Assembly: GCA_964036045.1 (NCBI GenBank)
Contig: OZ038385.1
Location: 558,001-622,000 of the forward strand
Length of the DNA: 64,000 nt
Reading direction: 5' to 3'
Source of the DNA: Eutreptiella sp. 'Long Island Sound 2002'
Lineage: Eukaryota; Euglenozoa; Euglenophyceae; Eutreptiales; Eutreptiaceae
Positions 23,880 to 35,200 of this stretch are shown here, piece after piece (position 1 is the first letter of the stretch; the number at the start of each line of letters is the position of its first letter). The notes under the pieces were generated by a model. The model saw nothing but the letters and a program-made list of their open reading frames with translations. It was not told where the DNA came from and searched no databases. Made by a program: the position numbers and the translations under genes.

Positions 23880-26800
23880 CTAGACATGGCCTGCCGCAGC
23901 TCCCTCCTGCTGCGATCTGCTCAGACTTTGTCCACCACGTTGCTGGGCTTTGAGTTCCTCCAACGTCCTCAACATGTCCTCAGCAACTTCCTCGATCGAC
24001 CTCACTCGTCGGTCTTGGCCAGGTCCACCACCATAGCCTCTTCCTCTGCCTTTCCCTTGGCCTTTGCCTTGACCCTTTCCCCCGTCTCCGCCCTTCGCCT
24101 TCCAATCGGCAATCCGCTGCTCCTTGGGCTTCATCTTGGGGTGGGCGGCGAAGTAGGCCTTCTTGTCCGCCTCATACACCTTGCACTGACGGTGGTCATG
24201 TGCATGGTTGTTTCCCTTGCCATGACAAACCGGGCACCCATCGTGCTGAGACCTGTACTCCCGGAACGAGAGCGGTGGGTTCCCGATCCTCCTAGGCTCT
24301 TTGCCCTTCTTGGGTCCCACCCGGCTCCATCTGGACCAATCCCGCCCATGGTCCCTCACGTTGTGCGCCACAAACGCGAAGAAATGGGCCTCCTCGTGAT
24401 CCTCCCGGGACCCAGTTCAGTGGTCTTGGCAACTTTCACTACCATCCTCCGCGGAGTTGGCCGTGTCCTCCTGGATCTCCCGATGATGGCGGTCTTCTCG
24501 TTAGCCTCGTTGTCCATGACCTTGTCGATCCTACACGTGGGCCTCGTTCTTGGCGTTGAGCTTCAGCTCCACCGTGATGTACTTCACGATCCCGTCCAGG
24601 CTCATGCAGGATAAGATGACCTGCATCCTCAGCGGCTCTCCGCGCCTCCACTCCACGTTGTTGAGGCGCATCAGCCTTTGCCCCATGGTGTCGCCGAATA
24701 CCTCCACGTAGACGGCGTTCTTCAACCCCAACATTCGGCTGGGCTCGCCGAGGTTTCGCCCGAAGAACTCCATTATTCCAGCGTGGGTGTCCTCCGATGC
24801 CATGATCCTCACCGCCACGCGCTTCTTTGCTCTCTTCTTCTCCTCATCCTCCACTCGCCTCTTCCAGTGGCCGGGGGGGACGTCCTTCAGCAGGTGGCTG
24901 ATCTCGCTGGCCTCGTTCCAGTCCTCCACCAGCTTGAGGCTTCTTCGGTACTTTCTGATGTACCGATTCCATTCCCGGACCCTCAGTTCCCCGCGCTCCA
25001 GCGGCAGCAGAATGGACCACAAATCCTCCAACCTCTGGTTGGGGGCGTCCACTCGCTCCTCGTCCTCCAGCCACTGGAGGCAGGCCTGCTCCGTCTGGAT
25101 CACTCCCTCGCGTATCTGATCCCTGTGCTCCTCCTTCAGGTCCTGCGCCAGCCTGTGTGGAAATGTCCGACATACCCACTTGTCCCTTGGCGCTCCCCTC
25201 ATCTCGCCGACGACCTCCTCAGCGAAGTCCTCCCAATCCAGGATGAAGTCATCCAGGTTGGAGGGATTGCCATCGTAGTAGGGGATTTTGATTCCCCTGA
25301 GGTCGTCAATCCTGATGGCGTCTCCGACGTCTGCAGCCACCACTCCACCGAGACGGATACCACCTGTGGCCGGGAGGTGTGAGTACACTCCCCGTACATC
25401 CCTCTCCTCCATGGAGTGCGGTCCAGTTGGGCCTGAACCCATGGGGTTTGGAATGCGGGAAGGACTTGCTCCACCGGCTGTCGATATCCCCGTAGCGGGG
25501 TCCTTCGCCCACAGGTTTCCGCCTGGATGGCCTCCACCATGTCTGTCGGCGCTTCCCATGGTTCGCCCCTGCATGGTCCGGCTCTGGATCTCCTCTTCCG
25601 CATAAACTGCATGGGCAGTTGTAGTGGTCGGTAGATCCTGGGCGGCATGGGACATCTGTACCGTCAGGCTCCTCGGGTCCGTGGTTACGTGCCCTTCCCG
25701 CATGGACCCGGCCGGTGCTGTGTGTTCCCCGAGCCTTGTGGATTCGCTGAACATGGGAACAAACGGCAGCGCACCCGGGTCAACACGCGGAGGAGCGTAG
25801 GGTGCCTCTGCCGGGTCGCCCATTGGTTTCTCCATGGCGCTCCGGAAGGTCTTAACCCGCTCCACCAGCTCTGCCGCTGCTGGCTTTGCCGGGAGCTCCG
25901 GACCCGAGGTGAGGGGCTGTCGCTCCTCTAGCCTTTTCAGGCGTCCCGACATGTCCTCCACTAGGTGGGAGAGGCTGTCCACCACTCGCTGCTGCTTCTG
26001 CAGGGCCAGTTCCAGATTCTCCCGGTACCGGTCCCGTTCCGCTCGCAGCTCCTCCATGTCTCTCTCCGCGGCAGACTGGTCATCCAGGATCCCGGCGACG
26101 TCCTTCTCTAGGCCGTCCCTCGCGTTGTCCAGGCGGTCGAGGCGATGCACGATGGCGTCCATCCCCATCTTTGGGTACTTGCCCATGAGGAAGGACATGT
26201 GCTCGCAGTGGCACTCAGCGTGCTTTCCACCTGTTCTGTCGCATCCCGCGGTTCCCTGCGCCTCGGACTCCTCCGCCATGGGTGTGTCGCCCATGCTATC
26301 CCGCGTTGGCTCCGTGTGCCAGGCCACAGGCGCCGTTCTGGCTCTGGCGGGCCTCTCCAACGCCTCGGCGTCCTGCTCCAGGATGGGTTCTGGGGCCGTG
26401 TTCGCCCTTGTGGGCGGTCTGGCTGTCTCCTCCAACTCGGAAGGTTGCTCATAAGCTGTCCCATAGCCCTCGGAGTGCCCCTCGGAGTCCCACAGCTTGA
26501 CCGGGCTGGGGTCCGTATCCATAGCCCCGGCGTCCCCTGCCGCGGGCTTGGGTGACCCGCGCTTCCGGTAGCGCCGGGCCCGTCCTCCACTGCTGCCTGA
26601 ATGGCAGGTCTCCTCAGAGTCCTCCGCGGCGGAGCGGAGGTTGCATGCCTTTCGGCAGCGACGCTAACACATGGAGGCCAGGTCCTCCATGTCAAGTCCT
26701 CCTCTTCCCGAACGTCGTTTTTCTCTTCGGGCTTCAACTTCCGGAGGTCGCCATGCTCCTGAGCGTCTCGGCTCTTCTCTGGCTCCAATCTCCGGTGTGG

Positions 26801-26980
26801 TCTCCACCGAGTCCACAATACGAACCCGGGGCGTACTTGGGCAGGGCTCATAGGGGCCCAAGTGCCCGGGTCGGCAGTAGGTAGGGGCAGCAGGTACACC
26901 TCTGCTACCATAAAGATGGTCCCTGCTGTGCCCCTTCCGCTTGTTACCCCTGCTGACTTGCTCCTGATCAGCGATTGCAT
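23880..26980 (-). pseudogene. gag of element B, several nonsense codons
   Basis: ATG at 26980 lies in the LTR end as in A and C. Leader deletion near 26915 breaks the frame. In the main frame, a UAG replaces GAG in the MEDLASMCERRC block near 26667. The long open part (26522-24531) has the coiled coil and gag core. It then meets UAG (CAG in A) at 24531-24533, a UAA near 24505 and a UGA near 24405. The end piece (24371-23880) holds an intact knuckle, CPVCHGKGNNHAHDHRQC, a lysine- and glycine-rich tail and the terminal UAG. Several of the stops are C-to-T or G-to-A type changes. Confidence 0.88.
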
Positions 26981-29261
26981 TTCTCAAAATCCAGGGTCCA
27001 AAGTCCAAAAATATAGAAAATACAATCCTTCTTCACCCCTGAACAGCAACCAGATCCCACAAATACAGCAATAAATTAATCCACAATCCAATCCACACGG
27101 CGGGCTTCCGTTCAGCACACCGGTTGTCTCCCGGTGGCGGGCATGTACAAGAATTGCACCAAAGAGGAAAGCCCTGAAGTTGGCATATGAACACAAATAA
27201 AGCAAAGTTGGGGAAAGATGGAAACGTACACATTCACAGCCATAGACCCCTCATTCCCTGGACTCAAGACCTTCCCTTGACTTGCCAACATGATGCCCTG
27301 AACCCAGTCAAATAAGATGGCTAAATACCATGTGTCAAAAGTCACTACATGAACCCCAAAAATGTGTTCCCTCCCAAGCCTCTAAATCCTAGCCCAATGG
27401 GGGAGGTGGCGTGTCATGGCCTAGAATAGCACTCAGGACCATGCCCTACCCTGACATAACCTTGGTTGGACTTGGAGTGGAATGGGCTTGGAGAACTGCC
27501 CCATGAAGATGACCTCACAACATGGTAAAATCAGGCAAATCACACCATTATGCCCAAAAATCAATTATATACTCAAAAATGCATACGGCAAATATTCAAA
27601 TGCTCCATGCATATGTCAAACCGGAGAGTACTTTACAAGGGTGATATAGACCAAAGGTCAATTCCCAAGAATATTCCATCATTGGCTCTGAAAACCCTCC
27701 GGTTATGTTCATGGCATGCTTCACAAGTCAGCTCATGAGTTTGAGACTTAATTTTGTGAGGCCTCGTGTGCCAAGCTAAAGTGACCACGTGATCCGGCAT
27801 ATGGTGAGGTGCAACACCGAAGCATATGTCAACATATCGACAACATACCATAGTTCACGGATCTCTAGGCACTTTACTGTTAGCCGACCAGTTGAGCACA
27901 TAAAACACAAAAATGAGCATAAAATGAGGTCAAAAACATGCAAAGAACGCCAAATTCAAGATAATTACAATAGTATATAACTTCGCTCACCGATGGTATC
28001 AACCTATGATTCAAAGCACGATTGCTTGGGACCATTTGCAAACAATCCCCCCACTTGGATCCCCACATGGACGCATAGGGACACCTTCGAACCTCCTCCC
28101 AACACGCACCATGAAAATGGGAAAATTGATAATGGCGCTTGTGGGTCGATCCGTAAGCCCTCGCACATGCACTATATGAGCGGTAGACTTAGTCTAGCGC
28201 TATGGAGTTCACCATTGGGACATGGGCAAGGCCCTTGCCACGTATGACTCCATATATCTTCCTACAAACGGAGATATATAACATGGGCGTGAGCATATCG
28301 AAGCACATACCATGCATATAACACATACCCTCAAAAAGTGGCTCCCACCATGGTATGCCATGCCCCTCCATGGACATAACTTCACGTTAAAAATACGTAG
28401 GACCCCAGGGAAAGTTGCTATGCAACCCCAACACTCATGCGGTACACTCGAAAGTCGCAATGAAATATTCGGTTGCACGGTCCAAGAGCTATATATCACT
28501 TTCTACCCTCTTGACCATTATCCCTTGCTATACCGGGCATGTGTACACACCAAAGGCATTTGATGCTCAGCAAATGAAGTTGAGACCAAGGCGGTTCCAA
28601 CCCAATTCTCGATATTGATATTCCTCGCTGTGAGCCGGAGATATGATTCTTCAAAGTGGTCTCACGAATCACTTTCGTTTTGACTATAACTCCAAGCAAA
28701 ATGAAGGACACAACAAAAGGAAGGGTGATTCGTGATTGGGGAAAAATGTATGACCACTCGAGATTCATCATATCAAGTGCGGCGATGTCGAAGTCGAAAA
28801 TCCGATTCTGAAAGTCTGAAAAAATCGGATTAATTTTGCGAGTGTATAATATGAAAATTGCGGAAGCAACGAACCCTTTACTGATGAAATCTTACCCTTC
28901 ATCGGGGTTTCCGCCAAAATATCTGTAAATAACAGTTAACCAATCGGTTACCGCAAAATCGCGAGCCAACTGACAGTCGCCGATACATTGACAATCAGAA
29001 CGGAAGGCGGAAAAATTACGGAAACATTATGATAAAAAAACCCTGTTGATTCCTGACATTCTGATATATAAATCTCAGCTGGCGGCGCCTCGGTACTGAA
29101 CATGGCCGCTCATAGCCGGAATGGCCAAACCTATCACACTATCACATCGGGTTAGGCCAGGTGGATGGGAGAGTATGATATCAGCCAATGGCGGCTTGTC
29201 GGCACATAGATACACACCCCAAGTGACCCCAAGATGGCCACGGGGGTCCGTACCGCCTTCA
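26976..29261 (-). repeat. 5' LTR of element B
   Basis: Complete minus-strand LTR, 2286 bp, TGAAG starting at 29261 and TGCA ending at 26976. It is of the same sub-type as L1, L2 and L3, with ccgtaagccctcgcaca near 28151, and differs from the A LTRs in its middle third. The TATATA block lies near 29070. No matching 3' LTR exists for this element inside the window. Confidence 0.9.
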
Positions 29262-29528
29262 GTTGTGATTGTGTAGGTTTCCATCTTTCCCCAACTTTGC
29301 CTGATATGTGTTCATATGTCGATTTCAGCGCTTCCTCTTTGGTGCATTTCTTGTACATGCCCACCGCCGGGTCTCCGTGTGCACCGTGAGACACCCGGCG
29401 TACTGAATGGAAACCCCTCAGTGTGGATTGGATTGGATTGTACTTGGCAGTTGGGTATTGCAAGGGATCAGGGTTTGTGTGAAGGAGCCTTTTTCTATTT
29501 TTCTGTGGGAAAATGCAGACCCTGGTGA
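29262..29528 (+). repeat. Diverged 3' fragment of a family 1-related LTR
   Basis: Plus-strand similarity to the last 260 or so bases of the family 1 LTR (compare 7680-7930): the block with tttgcctgatatgtgttcatatg, a 'cttgtacatgcccaccg' block, and the tail ending near gcagaccctgg. It is clearly more diverged than the other LTRs and carries extra bases in the middle. It abuts the 5' end of the B LTR on the left and an inverted leader on the right. It could be a remnant of a sister family. Confidence 0.65.
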
Positions 29529-29609
29529 TAAAGAAGGTCACTACCAGGACCGGCCCCCGCTGTGCCCCTTCCACCAGTAACCCCTGCTGACTTGCTCCTG
29601 ATCAACGAT
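29529..29609 (-). other. Inverted family 1 leader fragment after the C 3' LTR
   Basis: Minus-strand leader sequence (gag ATG at the LTR edge, then the block with gggccggtcctggtag) continuing past the TGCA end of the C 3' LTR. It stops at the ccttcttt segment, the same point as at 4457, and joins the diverged plus LTR fragment. It is 81 bp long and too short to encode more than the first 25 or so gag codons. Confidence 0.8.
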
Positions 29610-31877
29610 TGCATTTATCAAAATCCAAGGTTCCAAATCCAAAAATATAGAAAATAAAATCCTCCTTCAACCCTGAATGGCAACCAGATCCCACAAATAC
29701 AGCAATAACCCAATTCACAATCCAAATCAGGCTGCGGGCTTTTGTTCAGCACATCGATTGTCTCACGATGGCGGGCATGTACAAGAATTGCACCAAGGAA
29801 GAAAGCCCTGAAATTGGCATATGAACACAAATAAAGCAAAGTTGGGGAAAGAGGTAAACATACACATTCACAGCAGTAAACCCCTCATTCCCTTGACTCA
29901 AGACCTCCCTTTGACTCACCAACATATTGCCCTGAACCAGGTCAAATGAGATGGCTGAATGCCATGTGTCACAAGTCAATACACAAACCTCAAAAATGTG
30001 TTCACTCCCAAGCCTCTAAATCCTAGCCCAATAGGGGAGGTGGCGTGTCATGGCTTAGAGTGGCACTCAGGACCATGCCCTACCCTGACATAACTTTGGT
30101 TGGACTTGGTGTCGAATGGGCTTGGAGAACTGCCCCATGAAAATGACCTCACAACATGGCAAAATCAGGCAAATCACACCATTATGCCCAAAAGTCAATT
30201 ACATACTCAAAAATGCATATGGCAAATGTTCATATGCTCCATGCACGTGTCAAACCTGAGAGTAATATACAAGGGTGATATAGACCAAAGGTCCATGCCC
30301 AAGAATATCCCATCATTGGCTCCGAAACTCCTCCAGTTATGTACATGGCATGCTTCACAAGTCAGCTCATGAGTTTGAGACCTAATTTTGTGAGGCCTCG
30401 TGTGCCAAGCCAAAGTGACCACGTGATCCGGCATATGGTGAGGTGCAACACCGAAGCATATGCCAACATATAAGCAACATACCATAGTTCACAGGTCTCT
30501 AGGCACTTTGCTGTTAGCCGACCAGTTGAGCACATAAAACACAAAAATGAGCATAAAATGAGGTCAAAAACATGAAAATATGTTCAAATACAAAGTTGTC
30601 ATGATACTATATCTCTATGCTCACCCATGATATCCGCTCATGGTTCAATACACAAATGATTGGAACCATTTGCGAACAATTCCCCCACTTGGATCCCCAA
30701 TCAAGCGCATGGAGATACCTTCGCCACTCATATCTACATGCCCCATGAAAATGGGAGTGCACTCATGGATCTCTTTGCCTAACATACCATGAGCAATACA
30801 TAAGCGGTAGACTTAGTCTAGCGCTTTGATTTCCACAATTGGGACATGGGCAAAGCCCTTGTCACGTGTGACTCCCCATCTCCTCGGCCACACGAAGATA
30901 TCTAACATGGGCGTGAGCATATCAAGACATATACCATGCATATAACACATACCCTCAAATAGTGGCTCCCACCATGGTAAGCCATGCCCCTCCATGGACA
31001 TAACTTCACGTTAAAAATACGTAGGAACCCAAGGAAAGTTGCTATGCAACCCCAACACTCATGCGGCACACTCGAAAGTCGCATTAAAATATTCGGTTGC
31101 CCGTTCCAAGAGTTATATATCACTTTATACCCTCTTGACCCTTGCTACACCGGGCATGTGTGCGCATCAAAGGCGTTTGATGCTGCCCAAATTAACTTGA
31201 GACTAAGGCACTTGCAACCCAACCTTCCTTATTCTCTTTCCTCACACTCGCGCGTAGATATGGTCCTTCAAAGTGGTCCCACGATTCACTTTTGTTTCCC
31301 TTATATCTCCAAGTCAAATGGGTGGCAAGTATAAGAAAACCTGATTCGGGCATAGGAAAAGGGGTATGACCACTCGAAGAAGTCCAAATCAAGTGCGGCG
31401 ATGTCGAAGTCGAAAATCCGATTTCGACATCGCGAAAAATTCAGATTAAATTTTCGAGTGCTTATTTAGAAAATTGCGGAAGCAACGAACCCTTTGCTGA
31501 TGAAATCTGACCCTTCAACGGAGTATCCGCCAAAATATCTGGAAATAACAGTTAACCAATCGGTTAACGCAAAATCGCGAGCCAACTGACGGTCGCCGAT
31601 ACATTGACCATCGGAACGAAAGGCTGAAAAATTACGGAAACATCATGATAATAAAACCCTGTTGATTCCTGATATTCTGATATATAAATCTCCGCTGGCG
31701 GCGCCTGGGTACTGAATATGGCCGCTCATAGCCGGAATGGCCAAACCTATCACACTATCACATCGGGTTAGGTCAGGTGGATGGGAGAGTATGATATCAG
31801 CCAATGGCGGCTTGCCGGCACATAGATACACACCTCAAGTGACCCCAAGATGGCCACGGGGGTCCGAACCGGCTTCA
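29610..31877 (-). repeat. 3' LTR of element C
   Basis: 2268 bp, TGAAG at 31877 to TGCA at 29610. It is a mosaic. From the 5' end to about 30575 it resembles the A LTRs; beyond that it resembles the L1/B LTRs. It carries the 11-bp hairpin at 31398-31433 and the GTTAACCAATCGGTTAAC palindrome near 31551. The TATATA block lies near 31682. Confidence 0.92.
31398..31433. repeat. LTR hairpin, 11-bp stem
   Basis: GCGATGTCGAA (31398-31408) pairs perfectly with TTCGACATCGC (31423-31433) around a 14-nt loop. The same hairpin is in the C 5' LTR at 42128-42163. A version with a swapped outer base pair is in the diverged LTR at 63746-63779. In the A and B LTRs the second arm is replaced by other sequence. 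Confidence 0.8.
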
Positions 31878-32272
31878 CCCCCCTTCTCAGAGCGTTGTTA
31901 CCGCTCGGAAGACATTGAAGAGAGGACGGGAGGACCCCAATGGGCTCCAAACCCCCTCCCCCATGTCCCAAGGACACATGGAGGCCCCACACACGTCGTA
32001 GGGGTCCCCCATGCCCCAAGGGAAAGATGAGGACACTGATAATCGGTGCCCTACGCCATATCCGGTCTCCTCTTGATCTACAACATGGACCAAGGGGATC
32101 AAAGATAGAAAAACGTAGTCGGTCGACCTAAATAAGTATACCACAATGAAATATATATGTGGAGATCGAGTGAAGGGGGTATATGGCCAGTCAAGGCCGA
32201 AAAACCCCCGGATGAACGCCCTCACCCGTCTCCTCAATCACAGAAACAAACAAAATGCCAAGGGGGGATCCA
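31878..32272 (-). promoter_or_regulatory. 3' untranslated region and polypurine tract of element C
   Basis: Non-coding segment downstream of pol, matching 16090-16464 of element A. It ends in GAGAAGGGGGG (31888-31878), immediately next to the LTR start at 31877. In LTR elements such a tract primes plus-strand synthesis. Confidence 0.8.
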
Positions 32273-35200
32273 TTACGGTGCTACTGCAGCAACCAAATGG
32301 ACCAACACGTCCTTGACATCCAAAGAAATATTCTTTTTCTTTAGGTAGTCCATCCAGAAAGTGGTATACCTCGGCACAAAACTGCTCGGAGGTTCCCACG
32401 AATCCCTCGATGCGGCGAATCCCTTCCAACGGACTTTATAAAGCCTACCCCCAGGCGTCCCCGGGTCCGGCTTGTCCGCCAGGATTCTCTCAGCGGTGAA
32501 GTCGTCGTCCTCACCCTCGTCGTCCGAGTCCACATCGCCGGCCGTGAACTCGAAGGTGACGGGACGTCCGCTGGGGTCTGGTGCTCGGGGACGAAGCTGG
32601 GTATGGTCGCGGTCCAGGATCTTGTTATCCCCCACACGAACCGCATACACATCCTGCCCGACCTTCCGCACGATTACCCCCGGCACATACCAAGATGCCT
32701 GCCGATGTCTGGACAGAACATCCTTGTGGTGCCGCTCCACCCACACGGTGTCTTGGAGAGCATACTTCTGGACCTTTCCCTGCTTGAAGTACTTGGCCCC
32801 CTTGTCGTGCTCGTCCTGAAGTGCCTTGCACACTTTGGCCGCCATGTCGTCCGCCTCAGCCATCATGGCATTCGCATCCCGGGCCACTTTGCCATGGTTC
32901 ATCCATGGGAGAGTGCGTGACACTCGATCCCGTAGGAACAGGATGCGATGGGGCGACAGTCCAGTGGGTCCCAGAAGGTCGTGATAGGCCTGGAGCACTC
33001 TCTACAGCGAGTTATACCAGTTCCTCAGCACGGCCGTTCGACCGGCCGTGGTACGCCACGGTCTTGGCGTGCCGAATCCCCATGTGCTTGCACATCGTCT
33101 TGAACCACGTCCCCACGAATTGACTGCCCCGATCGCTGCAGATGACAGCTGGGACATCGAAAATCGTCAGCCAATGCCTGACCATGGCATTAGCGACGGT
33201 CTTGGCCTGCAACCCCACTCCATGCTTGTCCTTCTTGTCCTTCTTCTTGGACTTCTTGCCCGGGAGTGCCACGATATACCCGCTGTGCCTGTCCACCGCC
33301 AGGATGACACAGTCGTAGGTCTCCCCGTCCACGGTGACCTCAGGCATGGCGAACACATCCATGGCCACGGACCGCATAGGGGCCTCCGGTATAGCCGTAT
33401 ACACCAGGTTGCCCGCTGTGGAGTGGTTGGGGCTCTTCGTGGCCCGACACACGGCACAGTCGCTACAGTAACTATCCAGGATGGCGTAGTACCCCGGAGG
33501 CAACTTGAAACGCCATTCCAGGTCCTGCTGCATCTTGTCTCGGCCAGGGTGCATGAGCTGGGCGTTGTGTCAATGGTCAATGAGCTCCTCCACTCGGTTC
33601 TCGGGCACCAGCAGCTTGTCCTTCAGGAACAACTTGTCCCCATCCTCGGTCAAGCCCTCGGGCCACTCATCGTCCGACGGGGCGCTCACGGCATTCCAGT
33701 ACTTGCTCCAGTGCTCGGATGCCGCGTAGTCATCCGACCAGTCCTCTGTGAGCACCGACCTGACTAGCTCTACAGGGGCCACCATCCATTGCTCGAGGGT
33801 TTCCTCTCGAATAGCTTGGACGCGGGCACCCCGGAACTTGGCCAGGTCCGTACGGTTTGCCATCACCACAAAGCACTTGACCCCCTCTTGCTCCATGGTT
33901 TTCTCCATCTCGATGATGCGCTTGGCCTCCTCGGTCTACTCGGCGTCCCCATGGCTGGATATGTCCATCCAAGCCTTGCCCGCGGGGTAGGCCCACCGAC
34001 TGAGGCAATCTGCCACAGTGTTGTCCTTCCCCGGGACATACACGACGCTGAGGTTGAACTTGGCGAACGTCTCATGCCATCGGGCCCTCCTTGCCGCCGG
34101 TCCCGAGGGGGTGTCGACGTGCTCCTTGTGCCAGCTCTGCAAGGACTGATGGTCCGTACAAACCACCATCGGTTGCAATCCGATGTGGCCAGACCACTTC
34201 CTGAGCGCACATACAATGGCGTACGTCTCCTTCTCCCTCGCGGTCCAGGTGCGGCGTTGGCCCTCGGCCAGGATCCGGCTCCAGAACGCCACGGGTACAT
34301 GTGACCTGTCGTCCCGGATCTGCTCGAGGACTGCCCCGACAGCATAGTCCGAGGCGTCCGTCCGTAGCACGAATCCCTTGTCTGGGCCCACCAGGAATAG
34401 CCCCAACTGCCCCAGGAGTCGCTCCTTCAGGCTGTTGAACGCATCCTCAGCCTCTAGGGTCCAGGCAAGCTTCTTCTTGCTCCCCTTCCGGCCATCGAAC
34501 TTGCCCACTTGCAGCATCTTGTGCAGCGACCCCGACCGTTCTGCATACATCCGCACATAGCCCGAATAGTAGTTGCAGAACCCCATGAAGGATCGGAGTT
34601 CGCTGATGGTTTGGGGCTTCTCCCAGTGGTGCAGGGACGCCAGTTCCCCAGGCATGGGACGGCGTTGCCCGTGACCAACCACGTGACCCGCGAACTCCAC
34701 TTCCTTCACGAAGAGTGAGGCTTTGGTCGGCTTGCACACCATGTTGTGCTTGTCCAACTCGCTGAGCACTCGGCGCAGATCCTTCTCATGCGCGTCGATG
34801 AGCTCGTCCTCGGTCATGTTCTCCGTGCCGGACCCGATGATGATGTCATCCATGAAGGGATCGGCACAGTCCCGGACAGGACCGAGTAGGTCCTCCATCA
34901 TGCGCTGGAAAGCGGCGTTGCCATTCTTGGCGCCCATAGGCACCACTTTCCACTGCATGGGCCCCAGCGGCGTCCACATCGCTGTGCAGGGCCTGGAGTC
35001 CGGGTGTAGCGGCATCTGGTGATAACCGTGTTTCAGGTCCAGCACCGTGGAAATCCGCTTTTTCTGTTGTTTTTGGAGGATGGAGTCGATCAGGGGGAGC
35101 GAATACGAGTCGTGCTCGGTCTGCTCGTTCAAACCTCTGTAATCAACCACCAACCTCCACTCGCCCTTCTCCTTCTTGGGCACGATGAAGGCTGGGCTGG

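Larger units (their letters stand above)
18831..29261 (-). mobile_element. Element B: Ty3/gypsy retrotransposon lacking its 3' LTR
   Basis: Minus-strand copy of the same family. 5' LTR 26976-29261, internal region 26975 down to 18831. About 370 bp of 3' untranslated region and the whole 3' LTR are missing, replaced by an inverted leader fragment (18740-18830). The gag leader also lacks about 17 bp around the GGCCGGTCCTGG segment. Both gag and pol carry multiple stops and shifts. Domain order is as in element A. Confidence 0.9.
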
